DNA of 30,320 nt from Psilocybe azurescens (GCA_023853785.1 JAJIRX010000676.1:1-30320), one strand, 5' to 3'. Counted from the first letter of the stretch, positions 9,418-21,226 are shown. The notes: a model not told the origin generated them from the sequence alone. Made by a program: numbers and translations.

Positions 9418-10979
9418 ATATAATTAGAATCAAAGAAACATGGTAGATTTGTTCTGAAACACAGCGTTAGGATTTGTGATTTGACCGCTTTTTATAGACT
9501 TCCTCAGTGGTCCATGCACAGCTGTAAGGAGCGAAAGATTTCTAAAAGGCTCAAGAAGTAAGTGTTTATCTAACTTAATCTGGACTTCCGCAGGCCTATA
9601 AACCGCATTCGCACATATTTACTTATCATTCGTGATATCGTATCCCAGGGTCGTCATAGTTACTGGTGAAGGGCGAATTTTTTGTGCTGGAGCCGACTTA
9701 AAAGCGTATGTGTGTGTAAGCTGGTCATGCCAGTCCAACAAGCCGTAACCGTTACATCAAAATGACGCTATAAATACACACTGACATCTAGTGGCTCGGA
9801 CTGTATATGAAGCGGTGAGCCGTCAGGCTTACAGTGTGGCGCATTTGTTACTCGGAGAGTGAAAGTTGGTGACTTGGGGTTCGCCATCTACTAAAACCAT
9901 CGGCCTACTTTCAACATGCATGGGCGCTTATGTTAGAACACGTTCACCTCATGTTAAGAATGGAGGTAGCTTCGTGTAACATGTCACTCTATGGTCTCGT
10001 GAAGTAGCCAGACTCTGCCGAGTCATACCGTTGCCTCAGCACAAAGCTAAGGATGCTTTGGTAGCTTCGTGCGCCCCTCTGGTCAACTGTCAGAAACTCG
10101 TTTCCTCAAACAATTCTCCTAGTATAATGTCCTACGATATCGCCTAAAGTCAAGATTTAACCATATACTGGCAAGGACACGGCTAGTTTCATGTATGCTT
10201 GCAACATAGGTTCTTGTGTCCCGTCAAACAGCAATGCCCATCGCCGCAGCTGTCTTCATTTGTTATTGTGTATCCATCATCTCAGGAGGGTGAGCAAAAG
10301 GAGCCGTTCCGGATCAATAACACCCAGATGGGGCCTGAATCTTGATTTCATCCGCGTGGCCAACCATAGCGTTGGTGTCCTTGGAAGGTGCAACGATTGA
10401 CTTCATTCTGTGACTAAAAAGAGATGGTGTACGAAGTTAGCAGATGGATAGACACGGTGAACACAACACAACATACTCTTTATTATTAGAAAGCTTTGAA
10501 TTTTGGGGTGGATTGCAAGTTTATAGCGTTGATCAATCTGTAGGACCATTTTCTCTTAGCAAATAGGTGGGAGTTTTGGGAGCACTTACACGTCAAGAGG
10601 GTGTATCTTTCTGGCGACAATCAAGTGGACGACTCGAGCATTTTATGCCATTTGTATTCGCCAAGCTGTCGCATTAATGGAGACATTGCCCAAACGCGAA
10701 AGTGAGAAGAAATGACAACCGAAGCTAATTTGGGGTCAGTCTATCATAATATAGTATGGGTTCTAGGCACCTCGTTAGCTCAGTTGTGCATAGAATCTAT
10801 TACATTTCGGGAAGCGCCGGACTGTGTTCGTTAAAGTTATCGATAGCCTCCGGGGCAGTGAAACATTTTAGTGATACCCACAAGGATAAGTCAAATTAAG
10901 AACTCAATCACAAGCAACCTCGATAATAACATTCTGTACTATTCTTTTTATGTACTGACCTACCTATTTAATAATGCTC
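9418..10979. other. intergenic, no gene recognised
   Basis: About 1.5 kb of mixed composition. A 30-codon minus-strand frame at 10306-10396 (MKSIVAPSKDT...) follows a TTTTTAG acceptor-like site but has no partner exon or known family. The plus-strand frame at 10191-10400 is Cys/His/Arg-rich and unconvincing. No repeats or RNA genes were identified. Confidence 0.4.
9488..9496 (-). promoter_or_regulatory. possible TATA box just upstream of the LINE
   Basis: TATAAAAAG on the minus strand, about 75 nt before the insertion site. With the LINE removed, an ATG lies inside the target site and opens a short hydrophobic frame. This may be the promoter of a small gene that the LINE split. Evidence is position only. 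Confidence 0.35.
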
Positions 10980-11777
10980 TCAAGTCAGTGGAAATAGTGA
11001 GTTCACCGACGCCATGACAGAAAACTCACTAATAGGCGCAGGATAGCAAAATATATGCGCACGACATGGTGCCGGTGCAGCGCCCAAGAGTTCATACATT
11101 CGAAGTAAGTAAGGAACCTTCTGTGGCCGTGTCTCAAGAGACGGGGGTACTGGTAGTGGAATTAAGCGATGCGAGGAGCACAAAAACTCCTAAAGTAGCC
11201 ACGGGCTGGCTCCATCCTCAAGAACTAGGCGTATATAGATCTCAGATAAAGAAACAGGCGGAAACCAAGAATGATACTCACCTGGTCGTTCACCTTCGTG
11301 TATTCGAAATAAAACATATTCGCTTCATTCAATTCTCGGCCCCAAATTCCTGAGCCACTTCTGCGACTCCCATCGAGGAACCATGGGTATACATCCAGGG
11401 AATTATCGAATATGTCGTCAGAAAACTGTTTGAGCTCAGGGCTCTCCCCGTATATCACTTGCATGAGATATCCTGCTTCTACCCACTGATGACGTTTGCG
11501 AATGGCATAAGGTGGCAGTACAATCCGCGATGGTAAGTTCTTCCATTTTGTGGATGGGGGTCGTAGTTGTGAGAAGAGATTGACGATTGAAAATCCAAGT
11601 TCTTCTTTATAGTCCCTTGGTCCGTGCTTAGGTTCTAGATTTAGTCATTTGGGCCCGAAAGGAAATGGATTCAACAAATACAGATTGGGATCCGGGCAAT
11701 GACGCTGATTCTTCGCACGCCTTTCTGTTGACCGATTCGACCTGGTATACATTGGCTTTCAACGTTTCAACATCCAT
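10980..11777 (-). CDS. unrecognised spliced ORF, low confidence
   Basis: I do not recognise this protein. A minus-strand frame starts MDVETLKANVYQ at 11777, needs one frame shift near 11650 (an AAA run) and then stays open through PPYAIRKRHQWVEAGY, DVYPWFLDGS and GIWGRELNEANMFYFEY to a GTGAGT donor at 11281. A 92-nt intron ends at 11190 (TTTAG), and phase 0 is kept into a second exon with PLPVPPSLETRPQK and YLLRMYELLG that stops at 10980. Support is an open frame plus matching splice phase only. It lies 160 nt beyond the amidohydrolase 3' end on the same strand. It could be a decayed gene, a lineage-specific gene, or chance. Confidence 0.35.
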
Positions 11778-11934
11778 GCAAATAATAAGCCATAAAAGTA
11801 ATTATTTGAACAAAGTTTTCCAGGCCGTACTCTCGACGTCTTTAGCAATGGCCGTTTTGTACATGATAAAATGGGGTACATTGATATTGTAACAAATTTT
11901 GAGTTTTGGACTGAGCGTCTATTTTTCCAAACTA

Positions 11935-13848
11935 TCATCCTTGCAGAACCTCCTTTCCATCTCTCTTATATATAACCCCTCCCTTCATGACAAATTCAAC
12001 GCCTCTCATCACAGCACTCTCAAATTGCTCAGGTGTACCATCCAACTTCCCGCGTATCCCTACGAAATCAGCCGCCCATCCTACACGAATAGCACCAAAT
12101 GGCACCCCCTGTCCAGATCCAAGTCATCGTCACCTCCGCCTTTCTCATCTCCACCGCCAATAGCCGAAGAATTAGCTCTTTGCCTTTCCCGTGCTTCAAT
12201 CCTCTCGAGCTTCTTTCTTCCTTTAGTGCCCTCCCACTCCATTCCTCTTACGCACTTCCAGCCCCCATACGTCCCCCATCCAAGGACCCGCTCCCATTCC
12301 GCTCCCAGCTTGCGCATCAGCGACATCTCCAGAGCATTGTCGCCATGAGGAAAGACAGCCGTGTCCCTCCGCATGCGATATTCAAATCCGGTTTTTCGCC
12401 GTCGACGCCGTCGGCAGCATGCCCGTCGTAATCCGAAGGATCCACCTTCAACGCTGCCTCAAAAGTCCTTTTACACAGCTCCCACTGCTGCTTTCCATAT
12501 ACAGTGCCGCCCTGAAAGATGGTGTAAACCGCAGCAGTCGTCGGCACAAAGGTCGTCTTCCCACCGGGCTTCACCAATTTCTTTAGGAGTTCAGTCACCC
12601 CTGTTCCATTCTCCGCTTCTTCTTCGTCTTCGTCTTCGCCCAGACAGATGTGTCCTCCATGCTCAATGCTATCCACACCTAAGTCCACTGCATTACTTAT
12701 AGCCCCAAACGAATTCGCGTGAGCAGCGACTTTCACCCCCAATGCGTGCGCAGTGTCTATCATGGCCTTCAACTCATCCTTATTAAAAGTTGCAATCGAG
12801 CGCATTGCGGTAGAGAATGAAACTGGGGAGGTAAGAATCCTGGGTCGATAGTCTGCATAGATCTATGTAGGTTATACACAACACTGAATATGGATGATAT
12901 CGTTTTAAGAGAAGATCAACCCACCTTGATCCAATCAGCACCTGCGCCTATTTGCCTTCTCACCTCCTGCACACACTGGGCGACTCCATCAGCAGGCTCC
13001 GCTCCTCGCATACCATCTACACCCTGCTGAGAAGGGGTCAGGGTGTTTTTGGCCCTTGTGAAAAGGAGGAATTGGATTGACAACACGCCCTAAGATAAAG
13101 TGACACTCACCATACGATCCTGTAGTGACAATTGCTTTCGTCGCGCAGTAGTATCGCGGCCCAGGTATCATGGGGTGTTGGCCAGCCAAACATTTCCGCA
13201 GTCCGATGTCCGCGTCAAGGGCACCTTCCGTACCGAGATCCCTACCAAAGGGAAAGCGAAATGCACGTAAGACATCCCTGTGCCACGGATGCATCCAGAT
13301 TTCCAAACAAATATAACACACCTCACAGTCGTATACCCAGCGAGAAGCGTCCGTCGGGCATGAACAGTAGCACGCACGGTACGCTCTGACAAGCTCTCCT
13401 TGGTCACTTGGTCGTCCCAAGAAGTCTCTGAGTACGGATGCAAGAACACTAATCATAAGTTGGATGGAAAATATCAAACGACGAATACAAGAAAGCCTCG
13501 TCATAAGTACTCACAGTGCACATGGACATCCACGAATCCAGGGAGAAGCACCAATCCCTCCAAATTAATCCTTTCAACAACCAAGTCTGCCTCCTCCTTT
13601 TCAATGATCCATTGCCATCCCTGCGACCGTTCATCGGAGATATCAACGATAACGCCCCTGTTCCTGTCAACAGTCACAACCTGATCCTTCACCAAAACAC
13701 GTCCCACGGAATCGAACAGCTGGCCAACGTGGATCTGGTAGAGTCTGCGCACACGGTGGGATGATGTTGCCGCGGTGGTACCCTCGCCATTCGTCGCAGA
13801 ACCAGAGCCAGAGTTGGAAGCTTGAGAAAGATGACGAGTGGAAGTCAT
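11935..13848 (-). CDS. metal-dependent amidohydrolase (imidazolonepropionase-like), five exons
   Basis: Exons on the minus strand: 13848-13515, 13448-13322, 13241-13111, 13054-12925, 12862-11935, about 550 residues. It belongs to the amidohydrolase superfamily of TIM-barrel hydrolases that cleave C-N bonds (imidazolonepropionase/prolidase-like). The metal-site pattern is complete: HVH at about 109-111, Lys in DWIKIYADYR near 241, His in VAAHANS near 289, His in SIEHGGH near 309 and Asp in ACGGDT near 408. A typical C-terminal tail follows (VPFGAIRVGWAADFVGI...FVMKGGVIYKRDGK). Substrate cannot be told. Oddities are a Glu/Asp-rich insert after EHGGHI and a longer charged insert before VPFGAI. 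Three frame breaks, each one base short in a run, lie at 13046-13050 (A), 12365-12367 (G) and 12105-12109 (G); restoring the run length restores a conserved motif each time. Likely an intact cytosolic enzyme read through assembly errors. Confidence 0.9.
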
Positions 13849-15151
13849 CTTGGGGTCGCTATTAGCAATTGTATTGGGAAGATCCTTATAATCCTTGAAA
13901 GAACATTTTCAGCGCTGAATAAAAGGCAGCGCTTAGGCATCCGCAGGGGTCGAAGCTCCCACTTGAGGAGCCGTAGTGTCTGCCGTGTGCAGGAGCACCG
14001 CGCTCAGGGCTTCTTCGGGCTCCAAGCTCCCGGAAAGCGTTCAACAGGTCGTTGCATGTGGTTCATAATCAAGTCATTGCCACTTCTCGGTTATATCGCC
14101 AAATGTTTGTATTATGACGTCGATCAGTCTTTCATTCTCGCCCACGCGACTATGTAGTATGTAGTCCCTGGCCCATTTTCTTTATGCCGCCACAAAGTTC
14201 GTGAAACTTTGACAGATGATATCTCGCCAATATGTATGGGGTTCATGTACATCCGGGAACCAGAACCAATCTCGCAAAATTCCTGGTTAAAATATGACCC
14301 TCCCTATACTTACCTGTGGGTATCGTCCGACGGACAAGGCTGAGTACTTAAGTTCGTCGTCCTTCGCTGATCTAATTTTAGGCTCTATGGGATGCAATAT
14401 TTATGTTAAAACCCATTTAAGACCGTCCAAGAACAAAGGATCCTACATACTAAAACCCAAACCCCCACCGGACTGACGAAATGCAGCCGGCCGGCGACCC
14501 AGGGACGGGCGAATCACCCAGCTCCAGCTTACATACTTAGCCTTCCTTTAAACGATTTAACCTTTGCACAACCTTCGTCGTCTTCTAGAGGTTCGAGAAG
14601 TACATAGAAACAGAGGAAACGACGCACGGCAGCGTTAGGCTGCGCATAATTATGTACATGGGAAGTTACCTTATCCGTAGCATGAGAGAAACGGTGCCAG
14701 CATCCGATCCCATGGCCCATTGGCCAGCCTATTGGTCGGCGAGCATGGGGATAGGGAGACGTGTAGGAACAGGAAGAGGTTTGGTCTGACAACGTTCGTC
14801 GTTATCGCCACCTAATCACGAAGACTCCAGGACTCAGAACTCACCCGCAAAGTTCCAATTATGATGGTAATAATTTGGTAATAATAGTACATTGCGATAC
14901 ACAAAAAACACTAAGTACGCTACTCTTATCTAAATAAATGCTACATATACAAGATTTGTTCTAGGGGACGAGGACGACGAGGAATGAATCAGGATCAGAG
15001 GATCAAGTGGTATCATACGTACTGTACAACTTTTTAGAGTGCAAACAAGAAGCGAAAACAAAAACGAAAACAAATGTGGTGTTTGCGATCATATGTCGTG
15101 AATGTCATGAATCGAAACCGGACATGAGAGTCGGAGTGGGAGCATAATAAG
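13849..15151. other. intergenic between amidohydrolase promoter and F-box 3' end
   Basis: This 1.3-kb stretch must hold the promoter of the amidohydrolase (left) and the 3' UTR of the F-box gene (right). Open frames at 14294-14476 (+) and 14529-14792 (-) have no recognisable domain. No TATA box, repeat or RNA gene was identified with confidence. Confidence 0.45.
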
Positions 15152-18100
15152 TTAGAAGTGAATTAACAACATGGGTGCAAGGGAAAGCAAAGGACAGCAC
15201 AACAGAACAGAGCCGCGCGAAGAAGATGAAAAGAGCGCAATCACAGCACACCTACACAACCTCCCCTCCTCCTCCAACCGGCTCATCACAAACGCACCGC
15301 CCCAACTAGGCCGCATCGGGTCGGAGCCCGCGATCCTCCACTCTCCCACAAAGCTCCCTCCTCCCCCCTCCCGCGTGCGCACCAACGACATACCCAAACA
15401 CAAACAAAAAGCTCGCCGCCCCTCCCCCACCCCCTTGCCCACCGGCGCGACTCATGCGCAGCATCCCGACGAGCCCGTCCCACCGCCGCACGCGCCCGTA
15501 GACGCTGACGTCGCTGTACAGGGACGAGGGGAAGTACTGTGGTTGTGTTGATGATGATGAGGACGACGGCGACGGCAGACACCCGGTGAGCAGGATGTCG
15601 CGCGTGCCGGTGCACGCGGTGCCGATGCGTGCGCGGTCGAATTCGCGCCGCGTCGCGTGGACGATCTGGGTGGCGTGCGCGTGTTTATGGTGATGTGGGT
15701 GCTTGGGTGTGTCGATGTAGATGCGGATGGTTGTGCGTGTGGGTTGGTGTGCAACATCTCATCAGACCCACTGCTGCTGGATGTAGACGCCATCGTCGTC
15801 CCACTAGCACCAGCATTCATCCTCGCGCGCTTCGTCGAACACTCCTTCCTCTCGCTCTCCATCGCCATCGCCGGACTCGCGCTTTGGCCCCTCTTCCGCT
15901 TCCTCTCCACCCTCCCATTCCCACTCAAACACGTATACACCACAAACCCATCCTCCCGCGCGGCTTATCGTCCCCAGCACCTCCAGCCGCTCCCTCCCTT
16001 TCCCATTCCCATTCGTAGCACTGACAAGGGGGAACGTGTACAGATCCTCATCCTCCGCCTCCACAATCCTCACATAGTGCTTTTTTGCCCGGGGCGCAAA
16101 TGTGCGCGGCGAAGGCGTCGAGGTCGTCTGTGTCCAGGGTGGCGCTGTCCAGGTCCAGATCCAGGTCTAGGGCGTCTGGGTACGAGTCTGAGTCCGTGTC
16201 ATAGTCAGAGTCGGAAGTGGACGAGGACGAAGTGGACGAGGACGAAGTGGACGAGGACGAGGCGGCAGCCAGAACGTCCTCGAACCGGAATCCAAGTTCA
16301 ACATCCTCCATATCCAGATCCTGCATCTCCTCCTCCTCCTCTTCAACATCCATATCCATACTGAAATCCTCCTCCTCTCCCAGCTCCTCTCCTGCTCCAG
16401 CTCCTCATCCTCATCCTCGCTATACCGAGGATGCTCCCGTCGTCGCGGACGACGCCCCGCTCCCGCCCGCGCCCAAACCCGCGCATCGCACGATCAAGCA
16501 TGCGCCGCGCCTCCTCCTCCTCCCTCCGCTTCTGCACCATGCGCGCCGCCGCGTGGCGTGCGCACGATACGCACCCTGCTGCTACGGCGGCGGCGGCGGC
16601 ACCAGCGCTGGAATGATCATGGGGGACATGGACATCGTGCGCGGAGCGCTTCCGCGGGTCATACGTCTCGTACACGTACGATCTGCTGCTGCTTTTGTTG
16701 TTGCAGCTTCCGCCTTGGTTTCCGCTTGAGCGCGTTTTGGTGGTGTTGGTGCCGGAGGCAGTAGCAGTGGCAATCTCCTCGTCGCTGCTGGACGAGTCGG
16801 CTCCTGTGGACGATGCACCCACGCCCGCACTCGCACTCGGACCCGCGCCAGAGGACGTAGACGAGGACGAAGCAGAACTTCCAGAACCAGAACCAGGCAC
16901 CCCAGGACACTCATCCCTAACACCCAAATCCGGGCGCGCGAACCCCGTCGCGACCACCACCTCGTCCCGCCTCTCCTTGCCGGAGCCACCCGGACGCGGC
17001 ACACACACAACCCCGCCCTGCGCGCCCTCGAACCACGCATTGCACATGCCCAGATCGACGCTCTGGGGCCCGATGTAGGCGTGCGGGGCGTCGCCGACGT
17101 CGTCGTTGGGGCCCGAGTGCGGGTTGACAACGGATGGCGCTTCGCCTTCTGGATGGGGATGGAGATGAGAAGGGGCGGGGCTGGCAGACGCAGGCGTTGA
17201 CGACGCGGCTTCCTCTGCGTCCGCGGCCTCGTCGATGTCCGTGTCAGCGACGCTCGCGTCCGCGCGGATGAGCACCGAGAGCGGTGCGCGCGTGGGCACG
17301 ATCCCGCAGCCTCCTCCATCCCTGTACCGTCCTCCTCCCACTCGTCTTCGTCGTTTTCCGAGGCAGAGGCAGAGCATCGTCCAGCACACATGCATATGCG
17401 ATGGTGCTCCTGCATGTCGAGGAAGAGCGGCTGCATCACGAGCTGCAGCGAGCTCTCTGAGAACAGACGTGGGTTGTGTTGCTGCTGTTGCTGTTGCTGT
17501 CCGTGGAATTGAGGGTTCAGCTGGGCATGGACGAGCTCGGGGTTGACGATGGACGGGTATACAGGGTTATGCAGGATGTGGTTGAACTGTGCGCCTTGTG
17601 GTATCTGAACAATTTTATAAGTAAAACAGAAACAAAAAAAAGAAACATAGAAATCACGCACATAAATCTTGCCCTGCCACAAGCCCCTCATCGATCCGGG
17701 ATCATACACCTCCCCAGGGCGAAACAGCGGCCCGGGGTCCATGTAATCCCCACACAACCTCATCTTCCAGAACGTCGCATCCCACCTCCTGCTCTCCTCA
17801 TCGCCCACCGCCGCAATCGCCCTCCTCTCCCTCTCCACGCCTCCCGGCCCCAAGCGCGGATTGACCTCCACCGCGCTGCCCTTATCCCAGTCCCACTTGG
17901 CCCCGCGGGCTAGCACCGCCGCGCGCGCACTGTTCAGCGCGCGGTAGTCGTCCTGCGTGAGCGGCATGCCAGGTCCCCGGGCCCGGGCGGGGCGTGCGCG
18001 GGGACGGCGGCCGGCCGCAGCTCGCGCCGCGCGACGAAGAGCAGCTTCGCGGGGATGCTGCACGGCGGCGCCGTAAGTGTGAGGATGGCGCGGAAGTGGT

Positions 18101-18864
18101 GCACGCTGTGGGCGCGCTGCGGCAGGTAGTGCGGGTACCGCTTGTGCGAGTTGGGGAGGCGGAATGTGATGGGGAGCTGTGCTTGTGCTTGTGTAGATGA
18201 GGAAGAGGAGGAGGGGTAGGGTGTCGGAGTGGCAGGGAGAAATGGTTCGGCGGCGCATACGACGCAGCGTAGCGTTGTGGGAGCACGACGAACGGGAGGA
18301 TCGTGCTGATAGCGAGCTCGCGCTCTGCGGGGCTCTCCGCGAGGAGGTGCGTGCGCTCGGCGGTGAGCCACAGCAGCCACACCGCGGCCGCATTCGCCTG
18401 GCTGTCCCGCGGCCACCCTCGTTCTCCTCGCGGCCCTCCCACAGGCGGGTGTGTGCATACGCGCGGAGGAAGGCATGTATCCCCGCATGTGCGAGCTGCG
18501 CGTAGTTCTTGCCGTCGTTGTCCAGCATCATGAGTAGCGCAGTGTCGAGGTGGGATGTGGCCTCTATGTGGTGGGGGGATGGGGCGGTACGGAGGAAGCG
18601 CAGGAGTTCGCAGGCGGCGACGAGCTGGGCGGCGAGATCGCGGGCGTGTGGGGCGAAGAGCCGGCGGGTGACGGCGGATACATCGAATTTGAGGCGGAAG
18701 ATCCTGGCAGGGAGGGCGGGGGAGGAGGTGAGAGCGGCGTGGACATGCCTGGAGACGAGGAGCAGCGGCAAGAGGGCACCGGGCGGGCCGAGCGGGGTAC
18801 GGGCGACAAGGTGGAAGGCGATGTGCTGCAGAGGCTCTAAGGGAAGGGAGGTAAGTGAAGGCAT
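15152..18864 (-). CDS. large F-box protein, Agaricomycete type, several frame breaks
   Basis: F-box proteins bring substrates to SCF ubiquitin ligases. The N-terminus (residues 5-45, LPLEPLQHIAFHLVAR...LLLVSRHVHAAL) matches an F-box. Family-type blocks follow: YAHTRLWEGREENEGWPR, LPFVVLPQRY, LPNSHKRYPHYLP, LTQDDYRALNSARAAV, ATFWKMRLCGDY, GLWQGKIYIPQGAQ; then, after low-complexity inserts, KKHYVRIVEAEDEDLYTFP, ATRREFDRARIGTACTGTR, VYGRVRRWDGLVGMLRM and FVGEWRIAGSDPMRPSWGG. One intron is clear (17661-17605, phase 0). Inserts include a seven-Gln run, Ser/Asp tracts and a His-rich piece. Frame breaks lie near 18416, 18219, 17975, 17303, 16436, 16387, 16098, about 15750 and 15390; most are one G or C short in a run. 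GC content is far above the neighbours. The exact C-terminus is uncertain (15152 or about 15260). F-box identity is good; target unknown. Confidence 0.82.
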
Positions 18865-20204
18865 AGGCAGATGTACGGATGGGAGAGCAGACTTGGGTAT
18901 TTGTATGTATGTAAGTACTTGCCTCCAAATTCATCTCCGTCGACGTTTAGCGTAAAACGCAGATGGCCGTCCAGATCCAACCCTCCCTCGCTTTCCCACA
19001 GCCACCGTCGCGGACTCCCAATCCATCAGCGGCGATCAACTATAACATAATCTTACACTATCTCCATAACATCTCTCTCGCATAGCTAACTTATCTATCT
19101 CTAGCACCCCCCTCCGTAGCCGCCGGATATCCATCCCCACTGCGCAAGTGCCCCGTCTCATCAACGGCATTACATACAGCACACGACAATCAACTCGAAT
19201 TCTTCTTCTAACTTACCCAGCGATCCAGGACCCAGATCGGAGCTCGGGCCTAGCATCTGCTGACACTGATGTCAACTTGCCCCAGTCACCATCGCCGCAT
19301 CCCGCGTCGTGAGAGAGAAAACGACAGAAAAAAGATGGGATATCTTACGAAATAATTCCCCGTTGTCCCCTGTTGACATTTGCTGGGCGTGTATCTACGT
19401 AGCGCCGATACGACGCATTTGGAGCCTATGATGGGATGGAAGACAGCCAGAATACGGATGCGAGGATCGTCGCCGTCGGTTCCAAGTTCTAACGGAAGCG
19501 GCATGCAGGGAACCCAACTTCGGTAATGACGACATACCATCATACACGAATCAAAATTAGCGACGGCCATTGCTCAGTGCTGTCAGGCCTTCCCAAATAC
19601 TATTCTCGCCGGACAGCAGACATCACTGAAACAACGGACTTGGTGTAGGAAGAAAGATGTTCAATGTCACCCACCCCATCATCTGAGCCCTTCTCCACGA
19701 GGCCTATTTTGACTCGGACTCCATAAAGACAAAGCTTCAAGTACGTACGTACGCATGCAACTCCACAAAACATGTCCACGATGACAAGGGAATCCAGTAA
19801 TTCTAGCCCTGCCTTCCTGCGCCAGCCAACTGTCTTCCCTCCTTCTCCTCGTCGTCATTTCTCCCATCTCTCATTTCCAAATCCCATCGCTGAACCCATG
19901 ATGATGATGCCAATAATGATCGATCGCTCGCAGAGGCACCGAATTCGCAACTGATCGATCGCGCCCCGAAAACCTCCCCAGATGCGATGCCAAGCAAGTC
20001 CGTAAGCACATAATATTAACAAAAGCAGATAGCTGCAGCCTAGTACCGTCGGTAACGGAGATAGAGAGTGTGGCGCATGCAACGCGCTGCGTTGCGTTGC
20101 GTCGCGGAGTGGGGTAGAGTCTTAGATAAGAGGGAGGTATGTGTGTGGGCGCTCTTCTTCGCCGGTTTCAAGGATGTCTTTTGCTCTGAGAATTGCGCAT
20201 TGGC
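18865..20204. other. upstream of F-box gene, no gene recognised
   Basis: The left part is the F-box promoter and 5' leader, which contains an upstream ATG (18934) opening a frame that overlaps the gene start. Minus-strand frames at 19286-19570 (94 codons) and 19855-20082 (75 codons, one hydrophobic stretch) have no family resemblance. A short GTACGTACGTACG run lies near 19740. Confidence 0.4.
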
Positions 20205-20700
20205 GTCAGATCGTCCGTGATAGCGACATGTTACGTGTGTCCTCATTGCATTGCATAAATGATAAATCATACTAGCGGCAAACCTAGACTGGGGTCTCAC
20301 GATCGGAGACGATCCTGTAAGGCTAATACGGCAGGCACACACATAGGATGCGAAAATAACTACCCGATAGCTCGAGCTGGGACTTTCATTGGCTGCTTCT
20401 GCCAACATGAGATTCGGGACAAATAAGAATGGGAAGGGAAGAGCAGGAGGAGGGAAAAGGAAAAACCAGACAGGAGAGAAAAAAGGAAGAGGCGCTTACC
20501 TCACTGCTATTATTTAAATACCACCTACTCTAGATGAGAGTACCATTTACAACAAACTGGATAAGAGATTGCGAGCTCTGCATGCTAATTGTGTAGAGAT
20601 GTTGGGGATGTTGCGTCCTGTCTCGACGAAATATCAATCCCGGCTTGGTCTTTGCCATAGCACCAACTAGAATACATAGGTGATGGTATATACGGCTGAG
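20205..20700. repeat. diverged tandem duplication, unit 1
   Basis: This aligns with 20718-21226 in the same orientation at an offset of about 500-525. Shared landmarks, left to right: CATACTAGCGGCAAA, CACGATCGGAGAC, CCCGATAGCTCGAGCTGGGA, CGGGACAAATAAGAA, GGCGCTTACCTCAC and GAATACATAGGTGATGG. On the minus strand both units keep a donor-like GAG|GTAAGCGCC after a TATTTAA motif. The function is unknown. Confidence 0.8.
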
Positions 20701-20717
20701 AACTACACATTCTCATC

Positions 20718-21226
20718 GGATTCGTGACACCGACAAGTTACGTATGTCTTAACTGCATTGCACAAATCATACTAGCGGCAAAGCTAGACTGGGGTTCCAC
20801 GATCGGAGACAATCTTGTAAGACTACTACTATAGGATGCGAAAATTATTACCCGATAGCTCGAGCTGGGACTGTCATTGGCCGCTGCTGCTGCCGTCGCT
20901 AACATGGGATCCCGGACAAATAAGAAGAGCGGAAGGGAGGAGGGAAAAGAAATAGCAGACGGGAGAGAAGAAGGAAGGGCGCTTACCTCACCGACATTAA
21001 ATAGCACCGACTCGAGCCTTCACCGCCTATGGCAGCCCGGGGGGAAACTCACGGTCGTAGGTGAGAAGTGTTACTTACTGGATAAAAGATAAGCCTGCTC
21101 AGGCACTGCGCGCCGATCGTCTAGAGATGTTTGGACAAAACATCGATACCAACCCCGGCTTCGTCTCTGCTATAGCACCAGCGAGATGACTAGAGAATAC
21201 ATAGGTGATGGCATATACGGCTGCTA
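20718..21226. repeat. diverged tandem duplication, unit 2
   Basis: Partner of unit 1 with substitutions and indels. In the most conserved 180-nt core the minus-strand indels are 9 and 12 nt, both multiples of three; outside it a 7-nt indel breaks the frame. The unit is not tandemly repeated further in either direction. Confidence 0.8.

Noticed and set aside
10774..10786. tRNA D-arm-like string GTTAGCTCAGTTG
   Set aside because: No matching acceptor stem, anticodon stem or T-arm follows at the right spacing.
16582..17395. Several long overlapping frames on both strands in the F-box region
   Set aside because: High GC keeps many frames open; only the frame set matching the F-box family blocks was kept.
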